Of a stretch of 64,000 nt of DNA, positions 18,825 through 27,434 are shown in pieces (the stretch's first letter is position 1; each line of letters begins with the position of its first letter). The notes under the pieces were generated by a model. The model ran no database searches. It saw only the letters and a program-made list of their open reading frames with translations, and was not told the origin of the DNA. Position numbers and translations under genes: made by a program. Source of the DNA: Mycolicibacterium nivoides (GTDB lineage Bacteria > Actinomycetota > Actinomycetes > Mycobacteriales > Mycobacteriaceae); NCBI RefSeq assembly GCF_003855255.1, contig NZ_CP034072.1:6178989-6242988 (forward strand). The letters run 5' to 3'.

Positions 18825-19736
18825 TCAGGGCAGCAGCTCAGCGCGCCGTTGTCCCTCCCACAGCGCCATCCTGGTCCGTGCGGGTTCCCCGACCGCATCC
18901 ATCACCAGCGGGATGAGGAGTTCGGTGAGCAGGAATCCGGCCGCCATGCTCTGGTACGTCGTGCCCACGGTGCTCGACGCGGCCAGCACGACCTCGGCGT
19001 CCGGCGCCACCGGACAGGCCAGGTCGTCGGTGATGAGCAGCACGGTGGCCCCGGCCCGATGCACCCGGTGGGCCAGATCGGCCGCACTGCGCTGATAGCG
19101 GTGGTAATCGAACAGCACCACCACGTCGCTGCGGGACAGTTCCAGCAGGGCGCCGAGATCGCTGCCGGTGGGGTCGCCGAGCACTCGCACCCCGGGCCGT
19201 AGTTGTTCCAGATGCACGGCCAGATGCAGGGCCAACAGGTGCGAGAAGCGGCCACCGTGCAGATACACGGTCCGGTTGGTGTCGCACAACAGCGCGACAG
19301 CGGCCTCGAGGGCGGATTCGGGGAGCATCGACAGCGTTTGTTCGGCCTGGTCGTTCTGCGCACGCGCCTGCTGCAGCAGCCGATCGAGCAGGCCACCGGC
19401 CGGCGGCGCGTCCGGCAATCGGGTGATCGGTCCGCTCGATCGGGTCGACAGTTCGGCACGCAGCGTGACCTGAAGGTCGGCGAAACCGTCGTAGCCGAGA
19501 GACTGCGCGAACCGCAGCACGGTCGGCGGGCTGACCTCGGCGCGCTCGGCGAGCCTGGCCGCACTCGCCAGCCCGGCGCTCGGATAGTCGGCGAGCAGCG
19601 CCCGCCCTACCCGTCGTTCGGCTTTGCTCAACGTCGGCAGGGCCGCGGTGGTGCGCGCCTCCACCGTCGGTGCACCCGCCGCGGCTTCTGCGGCAGGTGT
19701 CGGTTCCGGGCGCGATTCGGGGGCCACAACGGTCAA
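18825..19736 (-). CDS. MurR/RpiR family transcriptional regulator
   Basis: A 303-residue regulator with an N-terminal RpiR-type HTH (about residues 35-110; LAERAEVSPPTVLRFAQSLGYDGFADLQ) and a C-terminal SIS domain (about 140-270; TVYLHGGRFSHLLA, then DVVVLFDYHRYQRS) that would bind a phosphosugar-like or other anionic ligand. The TTG start overlaps the stop of the amidotransferase gene (TTGA); GTG at 19727 is an alternative. It is encoded with the amidotransferase and divergent from the glutamine-synthetase operon, so it probably controls that operon. Confidence 0.87.
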   Translation of the reverse strand: MTVVAPESRPEPTPAAEAAAGAPTVEARTTAALPTLSKAERRVGRALLADYPSAGLASAARLAERAEVSPPTVLRFAQSLGYDGFADLQVTLRAELSTRSSGPITRLPDAPPAGGLLDRLLQQARAQNDQAEQTLSMLPESALEAAVALLCDTNRTVYLHGGRFSHLLALHLAVHLEQLRPGVRVLGDPTGSDLGALLELSRSDVVVLFDYHRYQRSAADLAHRVHRAGATVLLITDDLACPVAPDAEVVLAASSTVGTTYQSMAAGFLLTELLIPLVMDAVGEPARTRMALWEGQRRAELLP

Positions 19737-20530
19737 TCTGCCATGACCGGCACCGAGGTGATCGACAAGTCACTCATCGAGATCGCGGTGACACTTTCGG
19801 GCGGTAACGCCTGCCAGTCCAGATCGCCGAATCCGGTCGACCCGACGACGAGGGTGCCGTCGGCCGGACGCGCCCAGCGCAAGGCGAAGTAGTCCTCGAG
19901 GTGCTCGGTCGGCAGGTCGGCAGCGGTGATCTCCTCGACGTCGTCGTCCGGCAGATAGCTGTGGGCGTGCGCGTGCACCGCGATCAGCTGTCCCTCGCCG
20001 AGCACGAGCGCGTTGAGGCTCGCCTCCGGATACAACGGTCGCAGTTGCGCGACCGCCCGGCGGACCGCCTCCGCCAGATCCGGCGCTGCGCGACGGTGCT
20101 GCCGGATGATGCCGAAATAGCGTTCGCTGTCCGTGGTGCCGCGCAGCGACGCCGCGACATCCGGATCCAACAGCTCGTCGAGCGGCCCGGCGGGCTTGAT
20201 GGAACCGTTGTGCGCCATGGCAATTCCGTCGGCCACGAACGGGTGCGAGTTCCGCGGCTCGACCGCTAGACCATTGGTTGCCCAGCGCAGGTGCACCACG
20301 CTGGCCACCGCAGCCGGCCCTGCCACCGCCGCGGCGAATGCCGGGTCATCGAGCGCGCTGCCCGGTGACACCGCGACGCCCGGGGCCTGTCCGGCCTGCT
20401 CGGTCCGTGCGACACCCCAGCCGTCGCCGTGCACCTTGGTCAGGGCCACGAAGTCTTTCAGGACATGCGCCCCGACCGCATCGAAGACAGATATCGGCTG
20501 CGCTGACACCACGCCGAGCAGTCGGCACAT
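19733..20530 (-). CDS. Class II glutamine amidotransferase (EgtC-like)
   Basis: A 265-residue N-terminal-nucleophile amidohydrolase. ATG at 20530 places the catalytic cysteine at position 2 (MCRLLG), as required after Met removal; longer upstream readings would bury it. Conserved parts HGDGWGVA, LRWAT and MAHNGSI are those of class II amidotransferases without a synthase domain (EgtC/YafJ type). EgtC removes a gamma-glutamyl group in ergothioneine synthesis; by analogy this enzyme could hydrolyse a gamma-glutamyl amide made by the divergent synthetase. Confidence 0.88.
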   Translation of the reverse strand: MCRLLGVVSAQPISVFDAVGAHVLKDFVALTKVHGDGWGVARTEQAGQAPGVAVSPGSALDDPAFAAAVAGPAAVASVVHLRWATNGLAVEPRNSHPFVADGIAMAHNGSIKPAGPLDELLDPDVAASLRGTTDSERYFGIIRQHRRAAPDLAEAVRRAVAQLRPLYPEASLNALVLGEGQLIAVHAHAHSYLPDDDVEEITAADLPTEHLEDYFALRWARPADGTLVVGSTGFGDLDWQALPPESVTAISMSDLSITSVPVMAD

Positions 20531-20671
20531 GGGCTCCACCCCTTCGTCCCCGGACCTCAGCCGGACCCTCGCTCCCAAAATCTAACAAATCAATCGTGGA
20601 TCGACGATATTAAAGATTCTGAAACATTTATGACATAGCGTACGCGGAGAGTGAGCACCTCAGGAGGACTT
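20531..20671. promoter_or_regulatory. Divergent promoter region, amidotransferase/RpiR versus GS operon
   Basis: A 141-bp gap that is clearly more AT-rich than its surroundings from 20580 to 20640. It contains a short inverted repeat ATCGT-GGATCG-ACGAT at 20593-20608 and the AT-rich stretch GAAACATTTATGAC near 20621. The plus-strand gene is preceded by AGGAGG at 20662-20667. The RpiR protein encoded next door is the obvious candidate to bind here. Confidence 0.4.
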
Positions 20672-21991
20672 ATGCCGGCATCCATCACGTCACGCACCGA
20701 GGAACTGCGCGCCCGGGGTGTCGAGATCGTGGCTGGATCACTGACCGATCTCGCCGGCGTGACCCGCGCCAAATATGTTCCACTGCAGCGTCTTTCCACG
20801 TTCGAGAAGTCCGGGATGGGCGTGTCGCCGTCGTGGAGCGTGTTCTGCGTGGACAGCGGCATCGCCTTCACCCCCGACATCGGCGTGGTGGGCGACCTGC
20901 GGATCCGCATCGACCCGGCCGACATGCGCGTCATCGACAACGGCGTGGCCTGGGCCCCCGCGGGCCTGTATGACCAGCACGGCAACCCGGCCCCGCTGTG
21001 TACCCGGTCGCTGCTGGCCGGCATCGAACGCGGTGCGACAGACCGCGGCTTGAACGTGTTGGCAGGAGCGGAGCTCGAGTTCACCCTGCTCTCGGCCGAC
21101 GGTGACCACGCCAGCGCCGGACCCTGGTCGCCGTACGGCATGCGGACATCACTCGACCGCTCCGGTTTCCTGGTCGATCTCGCGGTCGCCGCCGAACAGG
21201 CCGGGCTCGAAATCGAACAACTGCACACCGAATACGGTCACGACCAGGTTGAGGTGTCGCTGGCTCCGGCCAGGCCGGTAGCCGTGGCCGACAGTGTCGT
21301 CCTGGCGCGGATCGTGATCGGCCGGGTGGCCGCCCGCCACGGGCTGAAGGTTTCCTTCTCACCGGTTCCGTTCGAGGGCGAGGCCGGCAACGGTGCACAC
21401 CTGCACCTGTCACTGGGCGATGCCGACGGCCCGCTGCTGTCCGGCGGCGAGGGTCCGCACGGCCTGCGCGAGGCCGGGGAGTCCGCGATCGCGGGAATCC
21501 TGGACGGCCTACCGGACCTGCTCGGGATATACGCCGGATCGACGCTTTCGGCAGCCCGTCTCAAGCCAGGGAACTGGGCCGGTGCCACCAAGTGCTGGGG
21601 CCTGGAGAATCGCGAGGCCGCGGTGCGGTTCGTCGCGGCGACACCGGGAAATCCGCACGGCGCCAACGTCGAACTGAAGATCATCGACCCCAGCGCCAAC
21701 CCGTACCTGGCCGCCGCGGCGCTACTCGGTAGCGCGTTGCGTGGCATCGACAAGACCCTGCCGTTGCCGGTCGAGGTGACCGACGATCCCGCCGCCAGTG
21801 CGTCTCAACCGCTGCCGACGGATCACCGCGAGGTGATCGAGACGCTGGAATCCTCGTCGCTGGCAGCGGATCTGCTGACCCCGGCCGTCGTCGAAGGCCT
21901 CTCGGCCGTGCGGCGCCACGAGCTCACCACCTACGGCGACCGCCCGCTCGCCGAGACCTGCCAGGCGCTGCGCCTGGCCTGGAGTTGCTGA
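20672..21991 (+). CDS. Glutamine-synthetase-like gamma-glutamyl ligase
   Basis: A 439-residue GS-fold ligase. The N-terminal segment LTDLAGVTRAKYVPL replaces the corresponding part of true GlnA and is typical of gamma-glutamyl-amine ligases and FluG-type proteins. Catalytic features remain: GAELEFTLL (metal), GNGAHLHLSL (ATP/metal His), ENREAAVRF and ELKIIDPSANPYLA. It probably joins glutamate to an amine using ATP. ATG at 20672 follows AGGAGG by 4 nt; a GTG at 20651 lies ahead of the ribosome site and is unlikely. First gene of a five-gene unit. Confidence 0.87.
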   Translation: MPASITSRTEELRARGVEIVAGSLTDLAGVTRAKYVPLQRLSTFEKSGMGVSPSWSVFCVDSGIAFTPDIGVVGDLRIRIDPADMRVIDNGVAWAPAGLYDQHGNPAPLCTRSLLAGIERGATDRGLNVLAGAELEFTLLSADGDHASAGPWSPYGMRTSLDRSGFLVDLAVAAEQAGLEIEQLHTEYGHDQVEVSLAPARPVAVADSVVLARIVIGRVAARHGLKVSFSPVPFEGEAGNGAHLHLSLGDADGPLLSGGEGPHGLREAGESAIAGILDGLPDLLGIYAGSTLSAARLKPGNWAGATKCWGLENREAAVRFVAATPGNPHGANVELKIIDPSANPYLAAAALLGSALRGIDKTLPLPVEVTDDPAASASQPLPTDHREVIETLESSSLAADLLTPAVVEGLSAVRRHELTTYGDRPLAETCQALRLAWSC

Positions 21992-22017
21992 CCCGTTCAT
22001 CCCCGAAGGGAGCATCG

Positions 22018-23511
22018 ATGACAACCAGTGCCACTGCCGACTCCGATCAACTACCCCACCGCCGCCTACCGTTCTGGGTGGCGCTGGCGCTGTCGGTCGC
22101 GACGGTCGGCCCCACCCTGGCGATGTCCGGGAACGGTCAGGGTCTGATCGGCACTGTGGGCAAGGCCATCCCCCTGGTGTTCCTGATCGGCCTGGTCGGC
22201 GTCGCGCTGGTCGGCTACAGCTTCGTCCGGCTCACCCGCCACCTCAACCATGCCGGCTCGGCCTACGCGCTGGTCGGCGGCACCGTCGGTCCACGCGCCG
22301 GGTTCTTCTCCGGCTTCGCGATGCTCGGCGCCTACGTCGGGTTCTCGATCGGAACCCTCGCCCTGACAGCGGCTTTCACCAACGCGTTCATCGCGCAGCT
22401 GCAACCGGGCAACGACAACCCGTACCAGGTGCCGTGGCTGGTCATCGTGGTGATCGGCGCGGTCATCTCGTTCGCACTGGCCGGCCGTGACATCAGGGTG
22501 CTGGCCAAGATCCTGCTGGGCATCGAAGGCATCGGCATCGTCGCGATGATCGTGCTGGTCATCGCGATCTTCGCGCAGGGCGGTGCTCCGACCACCGGAT
22601 TCGACTTCAGCGTCTTCTCCTTCTCCGGCAGTGGTGTATCGCCGTCGGCGGTTCTCAGCGGTGTGGTCGCCGCCTTCCTGTCCTGGGCCGGATTCGAGGC
22701 CTGCGCCTCGATGGGCGAGGAGACCGACAACCCCGGCCGCAACATTCCGCGGGCACTGGGCGGGACCCTGATCCTCACCGGCGTGCTGTTCGTCGTCGTC
22801 ATGTTCGCCCAGGTGATCGGCTTCGGCACCGACGAGGCCGGCCTGGCCGCGTTCCAGGGCTCGGGAAATACGCTGGGAGACTTGGGAAGCAGCTACATCG
22901 GCCAGTGGTTCTCGCTGCTCATCATCTTCACCGCGACCGTCGCCGCGTTCGGCTGCCACATGGCGACCGCAGCGACGTCGGGCCGGATGCTGTTCGCCTT
23001 CGGCCGTGACGGCTTCGGCCCGAAGTCGTTGGCACACATCCACGAAGCGACCGGCGGTCCGCGGCGGGCCACCTGGCTCGTGGTCGGACTGGCCCTGGTG
23101 GTGGACGTGATCTGCGGCCTGCTCGACTGGCCGGACATGGGTACCGGGAACGATGCGATCGATACCTACTTCCTGTTCGCGGTGGCCGGTTCGGTCTGCC
23201 TGATGGTGTGCTACCTGTTGGTCGAGATCGCCGCGGCGTGGTTCGTCGGCGCACCCAGGTTCGTCGGGGTGCACGGCGGCCAGGACAAGGTGCTCGGACT
23301 CGCGTTGCCGTTGCTGGGCGCCGTGGTGATCGCCGTGGTCTTGTGGTTCAACGTCAAGGACGCCGAAACCTGGACCGCCGCACCATTGTTGGGCCTGTAC
23401 TGGTGTGTTGTCGGGCTGGTGATCGCGCTGGCCGCCTCGGGTATCGCCAAACGGGTGGGTGAATCACTGACCGCCGAGCTGGCGCTGACGCCTCCGGTGG
23501 AGGTCGGGTGA
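22018..23511 (+). CDS. APC family amino acid/amine permease
   Basis: A 497-residue transporter with about 12 membrane helices. The first helix carries the family's unwound substrate-binding motif (VATVGPTLAMSGNGQG). It likely imports the amine or amino acid handled by the neighbouring enzymes. ATG at 22018 with AGGGAG 7 nt upstream; 26 bp after the synthetase stop. It overlaps the aminotransferase gene by 4 nt (GTGA). Confidence 0.9.
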   Translation: MTTSATADSDQLPHRRLPFWVALALSVATVGPTLAMSGNGQGLIGTVGKAIPLVFLIGLVGVALVGYSFVRLTRHLNHAGSAYALVGGTVGPRAGFFSGFAMLGAYVGFSIGTLALTAAFTNAFIAQLQPGNDNPYQVPWLVIVVIGAVISFALAGRDIRVLAKILLGIEGIGIVAMIVLVIAIFAQGGAPTTGFDFSVFSFSGSGVSPSAVLSGVVAAFLSWAGFEACASMGEETDNPGRNIPRALGGTLILTGVLFVVVMFAQVIGFGTDEAGLAAFQGSGNTLGDLGSSYIGQWFSLLIIFTATVAAFGCHMATAATSGRMLFAFGRDGFGPKSLAHIHEATGGPRRATWLVVGLALVVDVICGLLDWPDMGTGNDAIDTYFLFAVAGSVCLMVCYLLVEIAAAWFVGAPRFVGVHGGQDKVLGLALPLLGAVVIAVVLWFNVKDAETWTAAPLLGLYWCVVGLVIALAASGIAKRVGESLTAELALTPPVEVG

Positions 23512-24803
23512 GCACGCTCTACGCCCGCGACGAAGCAGCCATCGCCGGGATCGAGAAGCTGCGCTTCTTCCCGCTGGAGGTGGTCTCCGGGCACGGCTGC
23601 ACATTGGTCACGCCCGACGGCCGGGACCTGCTCGACCTGTCGGCCACGTGGACGGCATCCGGTCTCGGGCACGGACATCCCGCGGTCGCCGAAGCGGTCA
23701 GCCGGGCCGTGCGCAGCGCACCCGGTGCCGGCGGCCTGTCGGCGGTGCACCCCGACTCGGTGGGGTTGGCCGAGGATCTGCTGGGCCTCGTCCCCGGATC
23801 CGGTGAGCGGCGCGTCTACCTCGGCCATGCCGGCTCCGACGCCAACGACGTCGCATTGCGCGCCTGCCGCCATGCGACAGGGCGGCGGACCGTGCTGGCG
23901 TTCGAGCACAGCTACCACGGTGGCGTCGGTATCGCGATGGGGGTCTCGGGCGTCCACGTCGACGCCGGCGTCACACCGGACCCCGACGTGGCCTTTCTGC
24001 CCTACCCCAACCCTTTCCGCCCCTCAGCCGGTGATGTCGCCGCCGACGTCGCGGCCTGTCTGAAGCTGGCCGATCATCACCTGGCGACGGGTGCGATCGC
24101 GTGTCTGATCGTCGAACCGATCCTGTCCGACGGCGGCCTCGTGGTCCCGCCCGACGGCTTCCTGGCCGAGCTGCATGCCCTGTGCCGGCGCCGCGCCGTG
24201 CCGATGATCTGCGACGAGGTCAAGATGGGCCTGGGCCGGCCGGGCACGCTGCACGCGTTCGAGCATGACGGGGTGGTGCCCGACATCGTCACGTTCGGCA
24301 AGGTCCTGGGCGGAGGCCTGCCGCTGTCGGCGGCGGTCGGGCCGGCCGAACTGCTCGACGAACCGGCCGCCTCGGCACTGCTGACCACCGCGGGCAATCC
24401 GGTCTGTACCGCGGCCGGCCGGGCAGTGCTGGCGACCATCACGGGTGAGCAGCTACCCGAGCGGGCCGCCAAAGTCGGTGCGGTTCTCCAGGATGCGTTG
24501 CGCGCACTGGACTCCGAGCTGATCGGTGACGTGCGGGGCCGCGGACTGGCCATCGGGCTGGAACTGGTCGACCCGGCGACCGGCGAACCCGACCCCCGAC
24601 TCGCGGCGCAGGTGAGTTACCGGGCCTGGGAACTCGGTGCGGTGGTGTACTACGTCGGCGGCAACGTTCTGGAGATCACCCCGCCACTCGTACTGTCCGA
24701 AGACGAGGCGCACCGTGCCGCCGAGATCCTCGGCGCGGCGATCGCCGACACCGCCGCGGGGAGGGTCGATGCCGAGGAGGTTGCACGCTATGCCGGATGG
24801 TGA
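23508..24803 (+). CDS. Class III PLP-dependent aminotransferase
   Basis: A 431-residue omega-aminotransferase-type enzyme. D236 in ICDEVKMG contacts the pyridine nitrogen of PLP, and K265 in FGKVLGGGLP is the Schiff-base lysine. Such enzymes move an amino group from a terminal amine or beta/gamma-amino acid to a keto acid. GTG start overlaps the permease stop. Fits a catabolic role beside the gamma-glutamyl ligase and permease. Confidence 0.9.
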   Translation: MSTLYARDEAAIAGIEKLRFFPLEVVSGHGCTLVTPDGRDLLDLSATWTASGLGHGHPAVAEAVSRAVRSAPGAGGLSAVHPDSVGLAEDLLGLVPGSGERRVYLGHAGSDANDVALRACRHATGRRTVLAFEHSYHGGVGIAMGVSGVHVDAGVTPDPDVAFLPYPNPFRPSAGDVAADVAACLKLADHHLATGAIACLIVEPILSDGGLVVPPDGFLAELHALCRRRAVPMICDEVKMGLGRPGTLHAFEHDGVVPDIVTFGKVLGGGLPLSAAVGPAELLDEPAASALLTTAGNPVCTAAGRAVLATITGEQLPERAAKVGAVLQDALRALDSELIGDVRGRGLAIGLELVDPATGEPDPRLAAQVSYRAWELGAVVYYVGGNVLEITPPLVLSEDEAHRAAEILGAAIADTAAGRVDAEEVARYAGW

Positions 24804-25974
24804 CATCGCCGGCCCGATGATCGACGTGTTCGACGGGGTCCACGGTGCGGTGCCCGACGCACTCGCCGAGCACCTGCGCCGCATCCGGTTGATCGACCAC
24901 CATGTGCACGGAACGTTCCACAAGCCCGTCGACCGGGCGGGCTTCGAGGCGTCGATCAACGAAGGGTCCACCGACCCGATACCCGATTTCATGACGCAGT
25001 TCGACTCACCACTCGGCCTGTCGATCCGGCGTTGGTGCGCACCGGTTCTCGGGTTGCCCGCCCATGCCGACGCCGACGACTACTGGAAGCGGCGCAGCGA
25101 GTTCACCCCTGACGAGTTGGCGGCACTCATGTTGCCGCCGGCCGGGGTCGAACGGTGGATCGTCGACACCGGATTCCAGGGCGATCTCATCACCACCCCG
25201 CAGCGACTCACCGAACTCAGCGGCCGTCCGTCCTCTGAAATCCTGCGGCTGGAGCAGCTGGCCCAGGACCTCCTGGAGTCCGGCACCGGCCCCGAGGCGT
25301 TTCCCGGGGTCTTCCGGTCCGCCCTCGCCGAAGCGGTTGCCTCGCCGGAGATCGTGGGCACCAAGACGATTGCGGCCTATCGCACATCGTTCGACATCGA
25401 CTGGTCGCGTCCCACCGATCAGCTGGTGATCGAGCATGCCCGGGAACTGGCCGCCCGTGACTCCCAACGGGTGGACAGTCCGGTGCTGATCGCGTTCGGG
25501 GTACACGAGGCCGCCCACCACGGGCTGCCCATCCAGGTCCACGTCGGGTTCGGCGACCGCGACCTCGATCTGCACCGCACCGACCCGATGCTGCTGCTGC
25601 CGTTGTTGCGCGCCATGGCGCCGGTTCCGGTGCTGCTGCTGCATTGCTATCCGTTCCACCGCCAGGCCGGTTACCTGGCCCAGGCCTTCGACCACGTGAA
25701 TTTCGATGTCGGCCTTGCCATCAACTACCTCGGGGCACGCTCGAACGCCGTGGTCTCCGAAGCACTCGAAACCGCGCCGTTCGCCAAACAGCTCTACTCC
25801 TCGGACGCCTTCGGCCCACCCGAACTGCACCTGCTCGGCTCGGTGTTGTGGCGCCGCACCATGGGACTCACGCTGGGCGAGTGGGTGCGGACCGGGGACT
25901 GCAGCGAGGCCGATGCCATCCGCATCGTCGACATGATCGGCGTGCACAACGCCAACCGGGTCTACTCGCTGTGA
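24790..25974 (+). CDS. FluG/NodB-like amidohydrolase (amidohydrolase_2)
   Basis: A 394-residue metal-dependent hydrolase with the TIM-barrel amidohydrolase layout: DHHVHG near residue 37 (metal histidines), HVGFGDRDLDLH near 250, LLHCYPFHRQAGYLA near 281 and YSSDAFG near 335 (metal aspartate). Proteins of this group are the N-terminal half of fungal FluG, whose C-terminal half is a glutamine-synthetase-like domain; here the GS-like gene is separate in the same operon. ATG at 24790 follows GAGGAGG; it overlaps the aminotransferase end by 14 nt. Substrate unknown. Confidence 0.85.
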   Translation: MPDGDIAGPMIDVFDGVHGAVPDALAEHLRRIRLIDHHVHGTFHKPVDRAGFEASINEGSTDPIPDFMTQFDSPLGLSIRRWCAPVLGLPAHADADDYWKRRSEFTPDELAALMLPPAGVERWIVDTGFQGDLITTPQRLTELSGRPSSEILRLEQLAQDLLESGTGPEAFPGVFRSALAEAVASPEIVGTKTIAAYRTSFDIDWSRPTDQLVIEHARELAARDSQRVDSPVLIAFGVHEAAHHGLPIQVHVGFGDRDLDLHRTDPMLLLPLLRAMAPVPVLLLHCYPFHRQAGYLAQAFDHVNFDVGLAINYLGARSNAVVSEALETAPFAKQLYSSDAFGPPELHLLGSVLWRRTMGLTLGEWVRTGDCSEADAIRIVDMIGVHNANRVYSL

Positions 25975-27428
25975 ACCATGACGCCGCACCGCTTCTCGAA
26001 GCGCTGCGCACATTCGTCGAACGCGACCAGGCGCCGCTGTACAGTCCTGGCCACAAGGGCGGGCGCACACTCGACCCCTGGTTCCGCGACCACATCGCAG
26101 CCGTCGACCTCAACAATCTGCCCGACACGGACACCCTGCACTGTCCCGAAGGGCCGATCCTCGCCGCCGAACAGCTGATCGCCGATGCCTGGGGCGTCGG
26201 GCAGAGTTTCATCCTGGTGCAGGGATCGACCAGCGGGAACATCGCCGTGGCGCTCTCGGCGCTGCGCCCTGGTGAACCCGTGCTGGTTCAGCGCAATGCG
26301 CACAAGTCCGTGCTCGCCGGACTCGTGCAGGTCGGTGCGCGCCCGGTCTGGCTGGAACCACGCTGGGATCCGCGGTTCGGGATCGCGCACGGGCTGGATG
26401 CCGACGTGGTCGAAAAGGCCTTGGCCACAAGTCAAGCCAAGGCGTTGTGGGCGCTGCACCCGACGTATTACGGCACCACCGCCGACATCGCGGTGCTGGC
26501 CGATGTGTGCCGCCGGGCCGGGGCCCGGTTACTGGTCGACGGCGCGCACTCTCCCCACTTCGCGTTCCATCCCGACTTGCCCGTACCGGCCGAGCGGGCC
26601 GGTGCGGTGACCACCGTGCAATCGGTGCACAAGGTCTTGTCCGGGCTGAGCCAGGCCGCCGTCCTGCACATCGACCCGGCCGCGCTGGACCCGGTGACGG
26701 TGCGGCGGTCGTTGCAGCTCATCCAGACCACGAGCCCGCATTTCGCGATCATGGCCTCGATCGACCTGGCCCGCCGCCAGATGATGTGCGAGGGAACCGA
26801 ATTGCTCGGCGCGGCACTGGACCGCGCTCGCCGGGTAGCGGCCAGGTTGGAGAACATCCGGGGCCTGCGGGTGTTGCGACCAGCGGACGCCACCGGAACC
26901 GGGACCGGGTTCCATCAGCTCGATGAGACCAAACTGCTGATCGGTACCCGTGACCTGGCGGCCGATGCCCGCGACATCGTCGAGCGCCTCAACCGGGTGC
27001 ACGGCGTCCAGCCCGAACTCAGCGGTGCCGGACATGTGCTGTGTATCAGCACCATCGGCAACACCGACACCGACATGGACCGCCTCGCCGAGGGGTTCGC
27101 CGAAGTGGCCGCCTGGGCCGGACATGCGACCGCGGGCCCGGGCGGTGACGACGACACCCTGATCGCCGACCTGATCGCGCATCGCGCCGAGACCGTACTG
27201 ACCCCGAGGGAAGCGTTCTTCGCCGACACCGAGACGGTGCCGCCGGCCCACGCCACCGACCGCGTCGCCGCCGAGGCCATCACGCCCTACCCGCCGGGTG
27301 TCCCCTTGGTCATGCCGGGCGAACGGCTGACCGCCGACGTCATCACGCTGCTGCGCGCGCTACGCGGGGCCGGCAATCCGATCAGCGCGTCGGATCCGAG
27401 CCTCGAGGTCGTCACCGTCGTGCGGTAA
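25971..27428 (+). CDS. Orn/Lys/Arg-type PLP decarboxylase
   Basis: A 485-residue fold-type I decarboxylase. It opens with LYSPGHKGG, has D190 and H193 in VDGAHSPHFAFH and the PLP lysine K221 in QSVHKVLSGLSQ, all as in the major domain of lysine/ornithine/arginine decarboxylases. It would turn a basic amino acid into a diamine or polyamine precursor. The GTG start overlaps the amidohydrolase stop (GTGA); the longer open frame upstream is a shadow. It lacks the N-terminal wing domain of enterobacterial inducible decarboxylases. Last gene of the operon, ending 6 bp from the convergent lpqI stop. Confidence 0.88.
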   Translation: MNHDAAPLLEALRTFVERDQAPLYSPGHKGGRTLDPWFRDHIAAVDLNNLPDTDTLHCPEGPILAAEQLIADAWGVGQSFILVQGSTSGNIAVALSALRPGEPVLVQRNAHKSVLAGLVQVGARPVWLEPRWDPRFGIAHGLDADVVEKALATSQAKALWALHPTYYGTTADIAVLADVCRRAGARLLVDGAHSPHFAFHPDLPVPAERAGAVTTVQSVHKVLSGLSQAAVLHIDPAALDPVTVRRSLQLIQTTSPHFAIMASIDLARRQMMCEGTELLGAALDRARRVAARLENIRGLRVLRPADATGTGTGFHQLDETKLLIGTRDLAADARDIVERLNRVHGVQPELSGAGHVLCISTIGNTDTDMDRLAEGFAEVAAWAGHATAGPGGDDDTLIADLIAHRAETVLTPREAFFADTETVPPAHATDRVAAEAITPYPPGVPLVMPGERLTADVITLLRALRGAGNPISASDPSLEVVTVVR

Positions 27429-27434
27429 CCGGTA

